64,000 nt of DNA from Siphonodentalium dalli (taxonomy: Eukaryota; Mollusca; Scaphopoda; Gadilida; Siphonodentaliidae), in NCBI GenBank assembly GCA_032622095.1, contig CP136066.1, positions 229,034,961 through 229,098,960 of the forward strand, in the 5' to 3' direction. A program made the translations under genes and the position numbers. The notes beneath the pieces are model-generated. The model ran no database searches and had not been told where the DNA came from. It was given only the letters and a program-made list of their open reading frames with translations. Shown piece after piece: positions 1 through 12,177 of the stretch. Each line of letters starts with the position of its first letter. The stretch's first letter is position 1.

Positions 1-617
1 AGTTCTACGCCACGCGGTATGACCTTCCTGAGTCCTATACTGTTCTATCTCCGAGGCTGATTTCAAACTCAAATATTTCCATAAACGGGACTTATAATGT
101 ATAGCACTATATGTTATTATCTACATTGATATAAATTTACTTACCAAAACATGATGACATCCCTTTGTAGCAGTTGTTTCATATATAAAACACGTTGAGA
201 ATTGTATACCGTTCCTATTTAGCCCACCCGAATTTTATCAACAAATTAGCACGTGATTAGATCGCGCGTTCCTATTGGTTATTGGAGATAGACCATTATA
301 GAGGTGGATATATAACATTATAAACCTAAAAACCATGTCATTTTTCGTTTTGTATCACTTGGATAATGGGCGATAAGTCTGGGAATTGTAGACCAATCGC
401 GCCGGACTTGCGCCCAAAATGTAGCTCATGTTCTACCGATTCCAGCTATACCAAACACTCATTAAAAAAAAAAAGTTAGGACAGTAAAATTCTCGGGCGA
501 CGACGTACGTCCATCTATAAAATGATAAATGTATGTTTCATGGGAGTGCCTGTATTTCCGGCCAACTTGGGATTAATGATCACGTTAGTACGTATGGACA
601 GCGACATGACTGTCTCT
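1..617. other. Non-coding, nothing recognised
   Basis: AT-rich sequence without a convincing exon, RNA gene or repeat. It probably belongs to an intron or upstream region of the astacin-like gene whose 3' exons follow, but no coding segment of that gene could be identified here. Confidence 0.4.
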
Positions 618-730
618 ATTCCGAAGGTTCGCTATTCCGAAGGCTCACTATTCCCAAGGTTCATTATACCGAAGGTTCGCTATTCCGAAGGTTCTCTATT
701 CCGAAGGTTCGCTATTCTGAAGGTTTTTAT
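618..730. repeat. 16-bp tandem array (ATTCCGAAGGTTCGCT), about 7 copies
   Basis: Seven imperfect head-to-tail copies of a 16-bp unit, ATTCCGAAGGTTCGCT and variants. The same unit appears inverted at 1795-1880. The unique sequence beside both arrays (around 505-560 and 1906-1960: CGTCCATC..AAATGTAT..CATGGGA) is in direct orientation, so one array appears to have been flipped. Short ORFs across it are translations of the repeat. Confidence 0.9.
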
Positions 731-1229
731 TATTTTGAAGTTTAATTCTATATTCTAAAGTATTGAGAGGGTTCGCAGCCCACACCATTGCTATGTTTCC
801 ATGACGTTATATCTCAATAATCTTAGAGGCAAGAATACGCCAGCTAAAGGCGGTTTATAACAGTGGGGCTAATAACGCTTAATGAATACTGGAGCGCCAT
901 AACATACTGTGTAGCAGAATATCGCAGAATAGTCGGATAAGAGATGAACTTATATGCAATTGTGACTTTGTATTGACTTTAAGGCCCACTTAATTTTCGC
1001 ATCACTGATTTTTCCTTTTATAGTGCCTTGATATACTGTTTTAATAACAATATATGCCATAAAATATGATTAAAATGCTATAATCCATCACCATTTGAAA
1101 CGTCTGTGTCTCATAAGATGTCCATAGAGAAATAGAAAACAGCTGAAATAATAAAAATAAATCCCCCCCCGTTATGGCTCCCATAATGCAACAGAATTCA
1201 AGCTAGAAAAGGGGAATTTTCAAGGAAGT

Positions 1230-1264
1230 GGAATAACTCTATCTTTAAAATATAGAGTTATTCC
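1230..1264. repeat. Perfect hairpin, 13-bp arms
   Basis: The arms GGAATAACTCTAT and ATAGAGTTATTCC are perfect inverted repeats around a 9-nt loop. Isolated, with no neighbouring gene to regulate; probably a remnant of a foldback element. Confidence 0.75.
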
Positions 1265-1794
1265 CCCTACATTGAAAATAATACACTTTGCACAACAAAA
1301 CCAGATGAAACTTTAGCACAAAAACAGATCGGCAACTCAACAAAAACATGTTCACAGTTTATAATACACGGATAAGTTGATAATACAATGTTAGAGAGCT
1401 TCCTATTTCAAATGCATGGTATATAATATAGCATATATTTTATATATGTGATCTGGGGATTTGAAAATTAAGTGGGCCTTTAATGTTGATGTTTCTTTCA
1501 AATACTGATTGCCAGTTCGGACAGACTGTGTCACTAAGACTCTTATATGTAGCTTATTTCTTTCAGTCATCGTGTTTTCAACTTTCCATAATAAACGATA
1601 AACTGATACTGTCTTCTTGCTATTAATAACCGACATCTGGGACAATTTGGGAATTAGAATGGGGTGTATAAATGTACTATAATTATGTGAATACTAGCGT
1701 AATACTATTTTTCATTCCTCATGTGTTTTTTGTGGGGTGCAAATTGTAATTAATTTCTGGTTAAATACGCACATAATAGAAAACCTTCAGATTA

Positions 1795-1880
1795 GCGAAC
1801 CTTCGGAATAACGAACCTTTGGAATATCGAACCTTCGGAATAATGAACCTTCGGAATATGGAACCTTCGGAACAATGAAC
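1795..1880. repeat. 16-bp tandem array, inverted copy (GAACCTTCGGAATAAC)
   Basis: About five copies of GAACCTTCGGAATAAC and variants, the reverse complement of the array at 618-730. Confidence 0.9.
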
Positions 1881-3137
1881 ACGATCCTGTATGAACAGCC
1901 CACGACACGTCCATCAATAAATGTATACATGTTCCATGGGACTGTATATATATACATACTGTATAAGACTGGAGTAAAATTGAGACCAACACGTCTTTGT
2001 TAATTTTGGTGCCCGGATTTCAACGAAATTTTGTCTGGTGACTCAAGGTGCCATGGCGTTAGCGTTATAATGGCGTTAGTTTTTCTAAATTTTGATTTAA
2101 ACAAATTTAAATGAATAAAAAATATAAACCTATATGAATATTTAGGTAAAATATAAACCTATTGCACGAGAATATGTTGCAGCACCAGCTATAGGGGAAT
2201 GTGGGCCACATTTAAACATGGGTCAGAGTGAGACATTGCCTCTAACATTTCTCTAATTGTCAGACCAATATCCATGGCGCCAGTCCAGAGATATTAGCCA
2301 TATAACAGATGCTACATTATTTGTTCAAAATGCTATCAGCAGGTGAAGGTTGAATCTGGCACAGCGACCAATTTTTCAACGCAAAATTAATTAATTAAAT
2401 GTTTGCAATTTTAAGGGAAACATTTCTTTATTGGTTAAATTTACATGTAATACTAATACTGAATACATTTTTGTGATGGGGAAAACGGGGATTTATTGCA
2501 TATGCCACATAGCCACATCTGACTTATTTATAGACGTTTATGTATGATAGACTTTCAGCGAGTTACACGGGTGGGGCACAATGACGCAATGAGACACAAT
2601 TTCTGGCTGGGCGAGTCGCAACCAAACCCTACGAATTGTCCACATTGAGTGATATTTGCGGGATTGTAGCCAGCATTAGAAAATTACATGTACTTAGTAT
2701 GATTAACGATATATCGCCTCTGTATTAAAGTTTCCATCTATGTGTGGAATTCATAGGCATGTTGGGTTTGGGTCCAAGAGAATGCAGATTGAAATTATAG
2801 GATGGGTACCCCATGACCAATAAGAGATCGGATAAGTTTGAAATTATAGGATGACCACACCACCTATATAACTGAGAGACTTGGCATGTCACTGCTTTAG
2901 TATGATGAACACCCTCTACAAAACAGAGCCACTGTAGCCCCATCCCTGCCTCGATATGTTATGATAAGATGCGCGTTTGAAATCATAGGTAGGATGGTCA
3001 CAATATATATAAAATATAGTACCACCAAACACCATTTTGTTTTCACAAATAGAATGGTTGTAATTTGTGAAAACAAAGATACCAAATCAGTACTCCATAT
3101 GACAATGATTTGTATTCACCATTTATTTTTATCTCAG
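1881..3137. other. Non-coding, probable intron upstream of the first visible exon
   Basis: No exon or known repeat recognised. The end of the stretch carries a pyrimidine-rich tract and CAG (3135-3137) that fits a splice acceptor for the exon that follows. Confidence 0.4.
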
Positions 3138-3276
3138 AGTTTCACCAAGGACGATGATTTAGATACAATCACAACATTGGATCCTAGTTTCCAAGAGATA
3201 ATAGGACAGTTCCTCAAGGGAGGTACTAGGAGCTACCTGGACGCAAAGATTATCAACATAATGTATTCGTGTAATG
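3138..3276 (+). CDS. Astacin-like metalloprotease, exon encoding the end of the catalytic domain
   Basis: This exon encodes 46 codons plus one base. It reads SFTKDDDLDTITTLDP, then SFQEIIGQ, then SYLDAKIINIMYSCN. This matches the closing stretch of astacin (M12A) zinc metalloproteases, where a TI.P.D/LDP segment and IGQ are followed by LS..D...N..Y.C, whose Cys forms the conserved domain disulphide. The zinc-binding HExxH and the Met-turn should lie in exons to the left of the window. The acceptor is TTTTTATCTCAG and the donor ATG|GTAAGT, both strong. Exon phase (ends after codon position 1) matches the exon at 11142. Likely a secreted protease. Family assignment is from memory of the pattern; no alignment was run. 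Confidence 0.75.
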
Positions 3277-3648
3277 GTAAGTGGTTAAATAAATCATCGT
3301 TTGAACCAGACATGGTCCATTTAATATCGCGGAAGTGCACCAAATGTGGGTAAAATGTCTTCGGTAGCAGCGGTATGTCGTACCAAGTAATCAAGATAGG
3401 TATAATATCGTGGGCATAGGATGGGTGCAAATTAACATTGTTTTTAGTAACTTTGTCCTTGTGTTCAGTTTCTATATACCCGAATTTGCAGAAGATAAAA
3501 TGCATAATTAAAGTGACTAATGGGTGAACATCAGCAACATAAACTGGGGAACTTCAACCTGATCCAGTGACCCCAGCCCAGAGGGCGACATGGGAGACAT
3601 CTTCTCCGTAAAATGTCCCACTTTTCCCTAATTTTGTCCACGGGAGAC

Positions 3649-4124
3649 GTGACTTCTCTCTCATATACGTGACTTCTCTCTCATATACGTTACTTATCTC
3701 TCATATACGTGACTTCTCTCTCATATACGTGACCTCTCCCTCATATACGTGACTTCTCTATAATATACGTTACTTCTCTCTCATATACGTGACTTCTCTC
3801 TCATATACGTGACCTCTTCCTCATATACGAGACTTCTCTATCATATACGTTACTTCTCTCTCACATACGTGACTTCTCTCTCATATACGTGACTTCTCTC
3901 TCATATACGTGACTTCTCTCTCATATACGTGACTTCTCTGTCATATACGTGACTTATATCTCATATACGTGACTTCTTTCTGATATACGTGACTTCTCTA
4001 TCTTATACGTGACTTCTCTATCATATACGTGACTTCTCTATCATATACGTGACTTCTCTCTCATATACGTGACTTCTCTTTCATATACGTTGCTTCCCTC
4101 TCATATACGTGACCTCTCCCTCAT
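3649..4124. repeat. 20-bp minisatellite (GTGACTTCTCTCTCATATAC), about 24 copies
   Basis: A clean 20-bp head-to-tail array with scattered single-base variants (e.g. GTTACTTCTC, GACCTCTCCC). No unique spacers between units. Confidence 0.95.
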
Positions 4125-4125
4125 T

Positions 4126-4187
4126 ATCTGTTAATAGTGGAATTCAGGATGTGCTTGACCTGTTAATAGTGGAATTCAGGATGTGCC
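4126..4187. repeat. 30-bp direct duplication
   Basis: Two adjacent copies of a 30-bp segment beginning CTGTTAATAGTGGAATTCAG, immediately after the 20-bp array. Confidence 0.85.
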
Positions 4188-4899
4188 TTTCTCCCATATA
4201 TCTCATTGATATGGTCGACCGCCGGTGTGGATTATCGTATGTATCGTCAGGTTTATCAGGATTATGGTTTCATAAATTGGATCTCAGGCTTGTGTGTCAC
4301 AAAACGGTATGCTTGGGTGTAAATTGAATGTCAATCATTCTTACTTATCCCTTATAAAATAACAATTTTAAAAATAAAACAAAAATATACGTGTACATAT
4401 CTATACTATATATTTTGAGACTTCGTATATGTGTGTGTGTGTACTTCATAGAATCCAAAACGCGTGTACAGATTGAGATCAAATTTCGTATGTAAGTGTA
4501 AAATCCACCGACACCGCCGTAGTCGTGTTTTCGAGAAGCTCTGAGCACCCTTTATCCACTCCCAAATCACCGCAAAGCCACGGCGGGGGTTAAGGCAATA
4601 ACGCTCTTTATCTATACCTTATACGGAGGTTTTAACAATTAACGCTCTTTATTGCAATGGACGTGGCTAAACGATACCCCATGCGTCCGATGCGGATTCC
4701 AATGGACGTGGCTAAACGACTGACCCCATGCGTCCGAAATACGGATGCGGACGAAATGCAACTAAAAAGGCAGAATTGATCTAAGAGCTCGAAATATTAT
4801 GCAGAGGGATTTCACGACGGGATTAATTGACTGTCCGCTCTGAAGTTTAGGACGGGGAGGACGGGTACCATGAATTAACTCATTGAAAAACAAAGAATG

Positions 4900-5185
4900 C
4901 GTTATCTCGCAAACGGGTGGAGCTATCGACTTGAAATTTGCTATGTGAATGTATCTTGCCCGGATACAAATTTTATCGGGTGGCCGAGTCCGTGCGACGC
5001 CAGCTTCGCGCATGCGCAGACGAGATCTCGGAAACCGGTGGAGCTATCGACTTGAAATTTGGTATGTGAATGTATCGTGCCCCGGGTACGAATTTTATCG
5101 GGTCGCCGAGCCCGTGCGACGCAAGCTTCGCGCAGACCAGATCTCGGAAACGGGTGGAGCTATCGACTTGAAATTTGGTTAAATT
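4900..5185. repeat. ~123-bp tandem repeat, about 2.3 copies
   Basis: Successive copies of GGTGGAGCTATCGACTTGAA...TTTTATCGGGT.GCCGAG...GTGCGACGC. An interspersed repeat, not a gene. Confidence 0.8.
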
Positions 5186-5252
5186 AAAAAAATGTCATGT
5201 TTCTGAAACAAAGCCATGAGACGAATGCCGCCAGTGGCGGGCTAACCTGCTA

Positions 5253-7105
5253 GTCTATTATATATTTTGGAAGATCTGTGTGTGTGTGTGCGTGTATGTG
5301 TGTGTGTGTCTGTCTGTAATCGATGGACTCAAAAACGGCTGAGCCAATTTCGATGAAACTTGGTATGTGGGGGTATTTTCGGGCCACGAGTAACATAGGC
5401 CTATTAATTTGTCAGTGCGAGGTCAACTTCTCACGTGCCGAGGTCAAATCTGTTTTTACGCTGTGTTACGGGACTTTCATTTGAGTTCGGTGCTTACAAA
5501 TCGATTCGAAACAGCGCGAATAATAACATGCCAGTCATAATAATGACACTATGAGAATCTTTCGTGTTTCCTCTTTCCAACGATATATAATATGTATGTA
5601 TCCGTTTTAGTTATCTGCCTCAATTATTAAGAAGAAGTGGTACGATCTTCTATCAGGGTAAAAACAATGCGTAACTTCTATGACGTCGTTAGAGGTCATA
5701 AAGTTAGATCACGTTAACTCTTCTCCGGCCGATGCATTTGACTGTTTCAGACGTCTTGGCGATATCTCGGGCACCGATGGTAATTTATCTTTACGTTGAA
5801 ACTTGATAATTAATGAGCGTGTGTATATGAGGCGCGTTTATATACTTCAGTGGAAATCAAATCGGGTTAAACTGGCGGATTTTTACGGACGAAATTTGAT
5901 GCATAGGGTATCTCGGTATCCGCTGGGCCGATTTCCCGGTATCCGCTGGGCCGATTTCCACCATTTTTGGGGTGTTGGTGTTTGACCCCACCTGACCTTG
6001 ACCTTCAAAATGGTCAATTCAAGGTCAAATCGGGTAAAACCGGATGGATTTCGACGGGTACTTTTGTCGGGTACTTTTGTTCGGGCACTGTGTTTTGGAC
6101 GGGTCAAATCGTGACCCCACTTGACCTTGGCCTTCAAAATAGACAATTCAAGGTCAAAGCCCGGACGAAGTCGGGTCACCTTCTATCTATTATATATTTT
6201 GGAAGATCTGTTTGTGTGTTTGTTTGTGTGTAATCGATGGACTCGAAAATGGCCCAGCCGATTTCGATGAAACTTGGTATGTGGGGGTATTTTCGGGTCA
6301 GGACTAACATAGGCCTATTAATGTGTCCATGCGAGGTCAACTTTTCACGTGCCGAGGTCAAATCTGTTTTACGCCGTTTTGCGCTAATATATTTCAGTTC
6401 GGTGCTTACAAATCGATTCGAAACAGCGCGAATAATAACATGCCAGTCATAATAATGACACTATGAGAATCTTTCGTGTTTCCTCTTTCCAACGATATAT
6501 AATATGTATGTATCCGTTTTAGTTATCTGCCTCAATTATTAAGAAGAAGTGGTACGATCTTCTATCAGGGTAAAAACAATGCGTAACTTCTATGACGTCG
6601 TTAGAGGTCATACAGTTAGATCACGTTAACTCTTACCCGGCCGATGCATTTGACTGTTTCAGACGTCTTGGCGATATCTCGGGCACCGATGGTAATTTAT
6701 CTTTACGTTGAAACTTGATAATTAATGAGCGTGTGTATATGAGGCGCGTTTATATACTTCAGTGGAAATCAAATCGGGTTAAACTGGCGGATTTTTACGG
6801 ACGAAACTTGATGCATAGGGTATCTCGGTATCCGCTGGGCCGATTTTCCGGTATCCGCTGGGCCGATTTCCACCATTTTTGGGGTGTTGGTGTTTGACCC
6901 CACCTGACCTTGACCTTCAAAATGGTCAATTCAAGGTCAAATCGGGTAAAACCGGATGGATTTCGACGGGTACTTTTGTCGGGTACTTTTGTTCGGGCAC
7001 TGTGTTTTGGACGGGTCAAATCGTGACCACACTTGACCTTGGCCTTCAAAATAGACAATTCAAGGTCAAAGCCCGGACGAAGTCGGGTCACCTTCTAGTA
7101 TGTAT
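5253..7105 (-). repeat. 912-bp tandem duplication of an interspersed element
   Basis: Two near-identical copies in tandem (about 5253-6185 and 6186-7105) with a 912-bp offset. The first copy has a longer GT-rich stretch. Read on the - strand each starts GGTGACCCGACTTCGTCCGG, contains TGACCTTGAATTG segments, and ends near a GT/CA tract and TCCAAAATATATAATAGA. This makes it a relative, in the opposite orientation, of the minisatellite-bearing repeat at 18171 and 39411. The short ORFs across it are repeat translations. Confidence 0.85.
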
Positions 7106-7142
7106 ATATAGAAGCTCAACTCATAAACTCTTATGTGTTATA

Positions 7143-7278
7143 ATACACACATACAAATGATCTCTTAATTCACTATCACCAGAGTTTTATCAACCCTTCT
7201 ATCATATTTGTTAGTATACACACATCCAAATGATCTCTCAATTCACTATCACCAGAGTTTTATCAACTCTTCTATCAT
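7143..7278. repeat. ~68-bp direct duplication
   Basis: Two adjacent copies of a segment containing CACTATCACCAGAGTTTTAT. Confidence 0.8.
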
Positions 7279-7379
7279 TAGTTCATTACGATAGTTTTAC
7301 CAGAATGTTTTTACTAATATTGTTTATATACCCAATATACTGGACATGGCCCATTTGACACCAAAAACGTACGCATGAG

Positions 7380-7539
7380 TAATTTTGTAGTAGGGGCATC
7401 ACATACAGGGGGTAGCAGGAAGACAGCCCGATAGGGCTAAGCTACCCCCGACAATACACTGTTATAATTTATTATGTATTACTGCCACTGTGTCATTCGT
7501 GTGTATTGTAAATAAACTATCCTATCCTATCCTATCCTA
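7380..7539 (+). mobile_element. 3' tail of a non-LTR retrotransposon
   Basis: A GC-rich stretch (GACAGCCCGATAGGGCTAAG) is followed by TGTATTGTAAATAAA and four to five TATCC repeats. A short 3' UTR ending in a pentamer microsatellite instead of poly(A) is typical of CR1/L2-type LINE insertions. The coding part is absent. Confidence 0.6.
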
Positions 7540-8048
7540 CAGTATAGTAGTCGATAAATACACGACATACCAATATATTTACCTGATATATACTCGGAAA
7601 CAAAATACCAATATCACTTCCAGCTGTTTCCGTTTCTCGCACACACCGAGACAAAAGCTTTTATGTAATAACACATCACAAATGCACTAACAACACCCCC
7701 GCTGATTTTTCAAATTATATTCAATCCTATACTTCATTGACAGATTCAACTATATACCGGCATTTGTTTTGGCAGCGTGGAAGTTCAGGAACTATACTAG
7801 TGGGTGGATGTTCTGGACAATTTGAGTGAGCAAAAGCAAAAACACTATTGAAAAAATTCGCAAAAAAATACTAAATTGTTTGATCTGGGAAAACTGATTG
7901 ACAGCAGGTGGATAAATACTCCTGCTTCACGATAAGAAACCAACATATCCCCATATCATATACGTGAAAATGACTTTCCCATTTTCTCGGCTTTGGCGAT
8001 ACCCTCGGCTTTGGCGATACCACGTACACGGGGGTGAACAATTTGATC

Positions 8049-10866
8049 TAAATTTTTATTGAACGTGTGTATAGACTGTCTCAGTTCGCGTCTCAATGCT
8101 TTAAATGTTTATTTAATGTGTATATAGACTGTCTCAGTACGCGTCTCAGTGATGTAAATGTTTATTTAACGTGTATATAGACTGTCTCAGTACGCGTCTC
8201 AATGATGTAAATGTTTATTTAACGTGTGTATAGACTGTTTCAGTACTCGTCTCAATGATGTAAATGTTTATTTAACGTGTATATAGACTGTCTCAGTACG
8301 CGTCTCAATGATGTAAATGTTTATTTAACGTGTATATAGACTGTCTCAGTACGCGTCTCAATGATGTAAATGTTTATTTAACGTGTATATAGACTGTCTC
8401 AGTACGCGTCTCAATGATGTAAATGTTTATTTAATGTGTATATAGACTGTCTCAGTACGCGTATCAATGATGTAAATGTTTATTTAACGTGTATATAGAC
8501 TGTCTCAGTACGCGTCTCAATGATGTAAATGTTTATTTAACGTGTATATAGACTGTCTCAGTACGCGTCTCAATGATGTAAATGTTTATTTAATGTGTAT
8601 ATAGACTGTCTCAGTACGCGTCTCAATGATGTAAATGTTTATTTAATGTGTATATAGACTGTCTCAGTACGCGTATCAATGATGTAAATGTTTATTTAAC
8701 GTGTATATAGACTGTCTCAGTACGCGTCTCAATGATGTAAATGTTTATTTAACGTGTATATAGACTGTCTCAGTACGCGTCTCAATTATGTAAATGTTTA
8801 TTTAATGTGTATATAGACTGTCTCAGTACGCGTCTCAATGATGTAAATGTTTATTTAATGTGTATATAGACTGTCACAGTACGCGTATCAATGATGTAAA
8901 TGTTTATTTAACGTGTATATAGACTGTCTCAGTACGCGTCTCAATGATGTAAATGTTTATTTAACGTGTATATAGACTGTCTCAGTACGCGTCTCAATGA
9001 TGTAAATGTTTATTTAACGTGTATATAGACTGTCTCAGTACGCGTCTCAATGATGTAAATGTTTATTTAATGTGTATATAGACTGTCTCAGTACGCGTCT
9101 CAATGATGTAAATGTTTATTTAACGTGTATATAGACTGTCTCAGTACGCGTCTCAATGATGTAAATGTTTATTTAACGTGTATATAGACTGTCTCAGTAC
9201 GCGTCTCAATGATGTAAATGTTTATTTAATGTGTATATAGACTGTCTCAGTACGCGTATCAATGATGTAAATGTTTATTTAACGTGTGTATAGACTGTTT
9301 CAGTACTCGTCTCAATGATGTAAATGTTTATGTAACGTGTATATAGACTGTTTCAGTACTCGTCTCAATGATGTAAATGTTTATTTAACGTGTATATAGA
9401 CTGTTTCAGTACGCGTCTCAATGATGTAAATGTTTATTTAACGTGTATATAGACTGTCTCAGTACGCGTCTCAATGATGTAAATGTTTATTTAACGTGTA
9501 TATAGACTGTCTCAGTACGCGTCTCAATGATGTAAATGTTTATTTAATGTGTATATAGACTGTCTCAGTACGCGTATCAATGATGTAAATGTTTATTTAA
9601 CGTGTGTATAGACTGTTTCAGTACTCGTCTCAATGATGTAAATGTTTATTTAACGTGTATATAGACTGTTTCAGTACGCGTCTCAATGATGTAAATGTTT
9701 ATTTAACGTGTATATAGACTCTCTCAGTACGCGTCTCAATGATGTAAATGGTTATTTAACGTGTATATAGACTGTCTCAGTACGCGTCTCAATGATGTAA
9801 ATGTTTATTTAACGTGTATATAGACTGTCTCAGTACGCGTCTCAATGATGTAAATGTTTATTTAACGTGTATATAGACTGTCTCAGTACGCGTCTCAATG
9901 ATGTAAATGTTTATTTAACGTGTATATAGACTGTCCCAGTACGCGTCTCAATGATGTAAATGTTTATTTAACGTGTATATAGACTGTCTCAGTACGCGTC
10001 TCAATGATGTAAATGTTTATTTAACGTGTATATAGACTGTCTCAGTACGCGTGTCAATGATGTAAATGTTTATTTAACGTGTATATAGACTGTCTCAGTA
10101 CGCGTCTCAATGATGTAAATGTTTATTTAACGTGTATATAGACTGTCTCAGTACGCGTGTCAATGATGTAAATGTTTATTTAACGTGTATATAGACTGTC
10201 TCAGTACGCGTCTCAATGATGTAAATGTTTATTGAACGTGTGTATAGACTGTCTCAGTACGCGTCTCAATGATGTAAATGTTTATTTAACGTGTCTATAG
10301 ACTGTCTCAGTACGCGTCTCAATGATGTAAATGTTTATTTAACGTGTATATAGACTGTCTCAGTACGCGTCTCAATGATGTAAATGTTTATTTAACGTGT
10401 ATATAGACTGTCTCAGTACGCGTCTCAATGATGTAAATGTTTATTTAACGTGTATATAGACTGTCCCAGTACGCGTCTCAATGATGTAAATGTTTATTTA
10501 ACGTGTATATAGACTGTCTCAGTACGCGTCTCAATGATGTAAATGTTTATTTAACGTGTATATAGACTGTCTCAGTACGCGTGTCAATGATGTAAATGTT
10601 TATTTAACGTGTATATAGACTGTCTCAGTACGCGTCTCAATGATGTAAATGTTTATTTAACGTGTATATAGACTGTCTCAGTACGCGTGTCAATGATGTA
10701 AATGTTTATTTAACGTGTATATAGACTGTCTCAGTACGCGTCTCAATGATGTAAATGTTTATTGAACGTGTGTATAGACTGTCTCAGTACGCGTCTCAAT
10801 GATGTAAATGTTTATTTAACGTGTCTATAGACTGTCTCAGTACGCGTCTCAATGATGTAAATGTTG
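8049..10866. repeat. 53-bp satellite array, about 53 copies, with higher-order structure
   Basis: Head-to-tail units of 53 bp with core TATAGACTGTCTCAGTACGC and GATGTAAATGTTTATTTAAC. Most units contain ACGCGT. Marked variants (CGTATC, TTTCAGTACTCG, GTGTCAATG, a GTGTCTATAG unit) recur at regular spacing: the block ending near 10310 recurs near 10840, ten units later. That indicates higher-order amplification of multi-unit blocks. The array lies inside an intron. It encodes no ORF and has no spacers. Confidence 0.97.
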
Positions 10867-11141
10867 GGTGTTCTTGTTCGACATAGATGTGTTTTATGTT
10901 TTTGGCCCTTTCTCGACACATTGAAGATGTGCAACATAATTCAGTGAATATGCACTTTGTGTCATATTGGTGTAATCAATTCCTCCTACCGTATAGGGAT
11001 CTGAAACCCATAATTGTATCCTTCAAACCTGCCACCTTCGCCGGGGGACGTTTTGGTCAGCGACCTTTTATTATATATTGATGTCCATCTACGAACCAGA
11101 ATGCTCATGTTTATGTTGTTTCGGTTACGATCTCATTTCAG

Positions 11142-11252
11142 CCGACTGCCCGTACGACCCATGCAGAACCACGGAATACCAGGGAGCTGATTGTAGATGT
11201 TATTGTAGCGGCACGAAACCATCCGATATTGAACGATGTCCTGACCGTTCTG
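11142..11252 (+). CDS. Astacin-like metalloprotease, Cys-rich exon after the catalytic domain
   Basis: This 111-nt exon encodes ADCPYDPCRTTEYQGADC, then RCYCSGTKPSDIERCPDRS, with seven cysteines including a C-x-C-x-C-like cluster. That is the kind of short Cys-rich segment seen downstream of astacin domains in invertebrates. The acceptor TCTCATTTCAG is good and the donor is TCTG|GTTTGT. Its first two bases complete the codon left open at 3276 (AAT G|CC gives Asn-Ala), and its end is again phase 1. It could instead belong to another secreted Cys-rich protein, but the phase match and strand favour the same gene. Confidence 0.65.
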
Positions 11253-11656
11253 GTTTGTTACATATTTATTTATAGTCCAGTAGGCGTGTTCACAAGATAA
11301 GACGATAATATAGTCCATCTGGTGTATGCCAGACAGTTATACATATTTAAAAAAAACCTCACTGATTTATAAACTAGTAAACATCTGGTCAATAATACGT
11401 GTTGTTTGCTTGCTGATCCTACTTCGCAGCCTTTAATGTGTTAGGTCAAATTAGGAATGTATCTGTGAGCGAACCTTATATACAGTTGAACGTGGTGACA
11501 AATTGATCCCAAATTCAGAAATCCAGCCTGTATTGGAACAGTTTCAATAACAAATATCCTTAGTCGGATGGTGAATTTTCTTATTCACATCCTTACACGA
11601 TACATATAAGTTTGTCATATACGATGTAATCACTATAATTATAAATTTGACCCTGT

Positions 11657-12177
11657 GCCAATGCATTCTCTTATATATGCGAGTCGACCATAGATCGCCT
11701 CACATATTTAAGAGAATGCATTGGCCTAACAATTTTGTATTATTTTTTACAATTTTTTACAATTTTAATAATTTTTTCTTATATTATTTAACAATTTTAT
11801 AATATCACCCATACATAGCCCCAGACAAACATGAGCAGACGACACTCTTCTATATGCTTCTATATATGTGTGGGGCTCCCTGCATGGAAATCTAAGTTTT
11901 ATAATTTATAATTTTATATTTTTATAATTTCACCCATACAGAGCCCCACACAGACATGAGCAGACGACACTCAGTACACATGCTTCTATATATGTTTGGG
12001 GCTCCATGCAGTGTTATTCACACTCTGGATGAAGTTTTTATTTTATATCCTAAAAATTGTTAATGAATGTAAGTAAAATTTATTTTTAAAAAAGATAAAA
12101 ATTGTTAGGCCAATGCATTCTCTTATATATGCCAGGCGACCTATGGTCGACTCGCATATATAAGAGAATGCATTGGC
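11657..12177. repeat. Foldback element bounded by two 69-bp hairpins
   Basis: Near-identical 69-bp imperfect palindromes at 11657-11725 and 12109-12177 are inverted relative to each other. Each has arms GCCAATGCATTCTCTTATAT and its complement. Between them are two partial copies of a segment with CATGAGCAGACGACACTC and CTTCTATATATG..GGGGCT. This looks like a non-autonomous foldback transposon, or two insertions of one MITE. No target-site duplication could be fixed. Confidence 0.75.

Larger units (their letters stand above)
3277..11141 (+). other. 7.9-kb intron of the astacin-like gene, filled with tandem repeats
   Basis: Bounded by GTAAGT at 3277 and by a pyrimidine-rich tract ending in ATTTCAG at 11141. 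It contains the 20-bp minisatellite (3649-4124), a 30-bp duplication, ~123-bp repeats, a 912-bp tandem duplication, a LINE 3' tail and the 53-bp satellite, all listed separately. The stretches 4186-4895 and 7545-8048 show nothing else recognisable apart from a small duplication around CAATGGACGTGGCTAAACGA near 4655-4720. Confidence 0.6.

Noticed and set aside
1-120. Possible astacin exon at the window edge (FYATRYDLPESYTVLSP)
   Set aside because: No astacin motif and no clear splice donor; open only by chance length.
522-758. Two ORFs with repeated IPKVRYSEGSLF
   Set aside because: Translations of the 16-bp tandem array.
3649-4124. CRISPR-like short repeats
   Set aside because: 20-bp head-to-tail minisatellite without spacers.
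5803-7160. Paired 60-98-codon ORFs repeated at 912-bp spacing
   Set aside because: They are identical only because the repeat is duplicated, they lie in an interspersed element, and they have no domain.
8049-10866. CRISPR array
   Set aside because: Units follow each other directly without unique spacers; an animal satellite.
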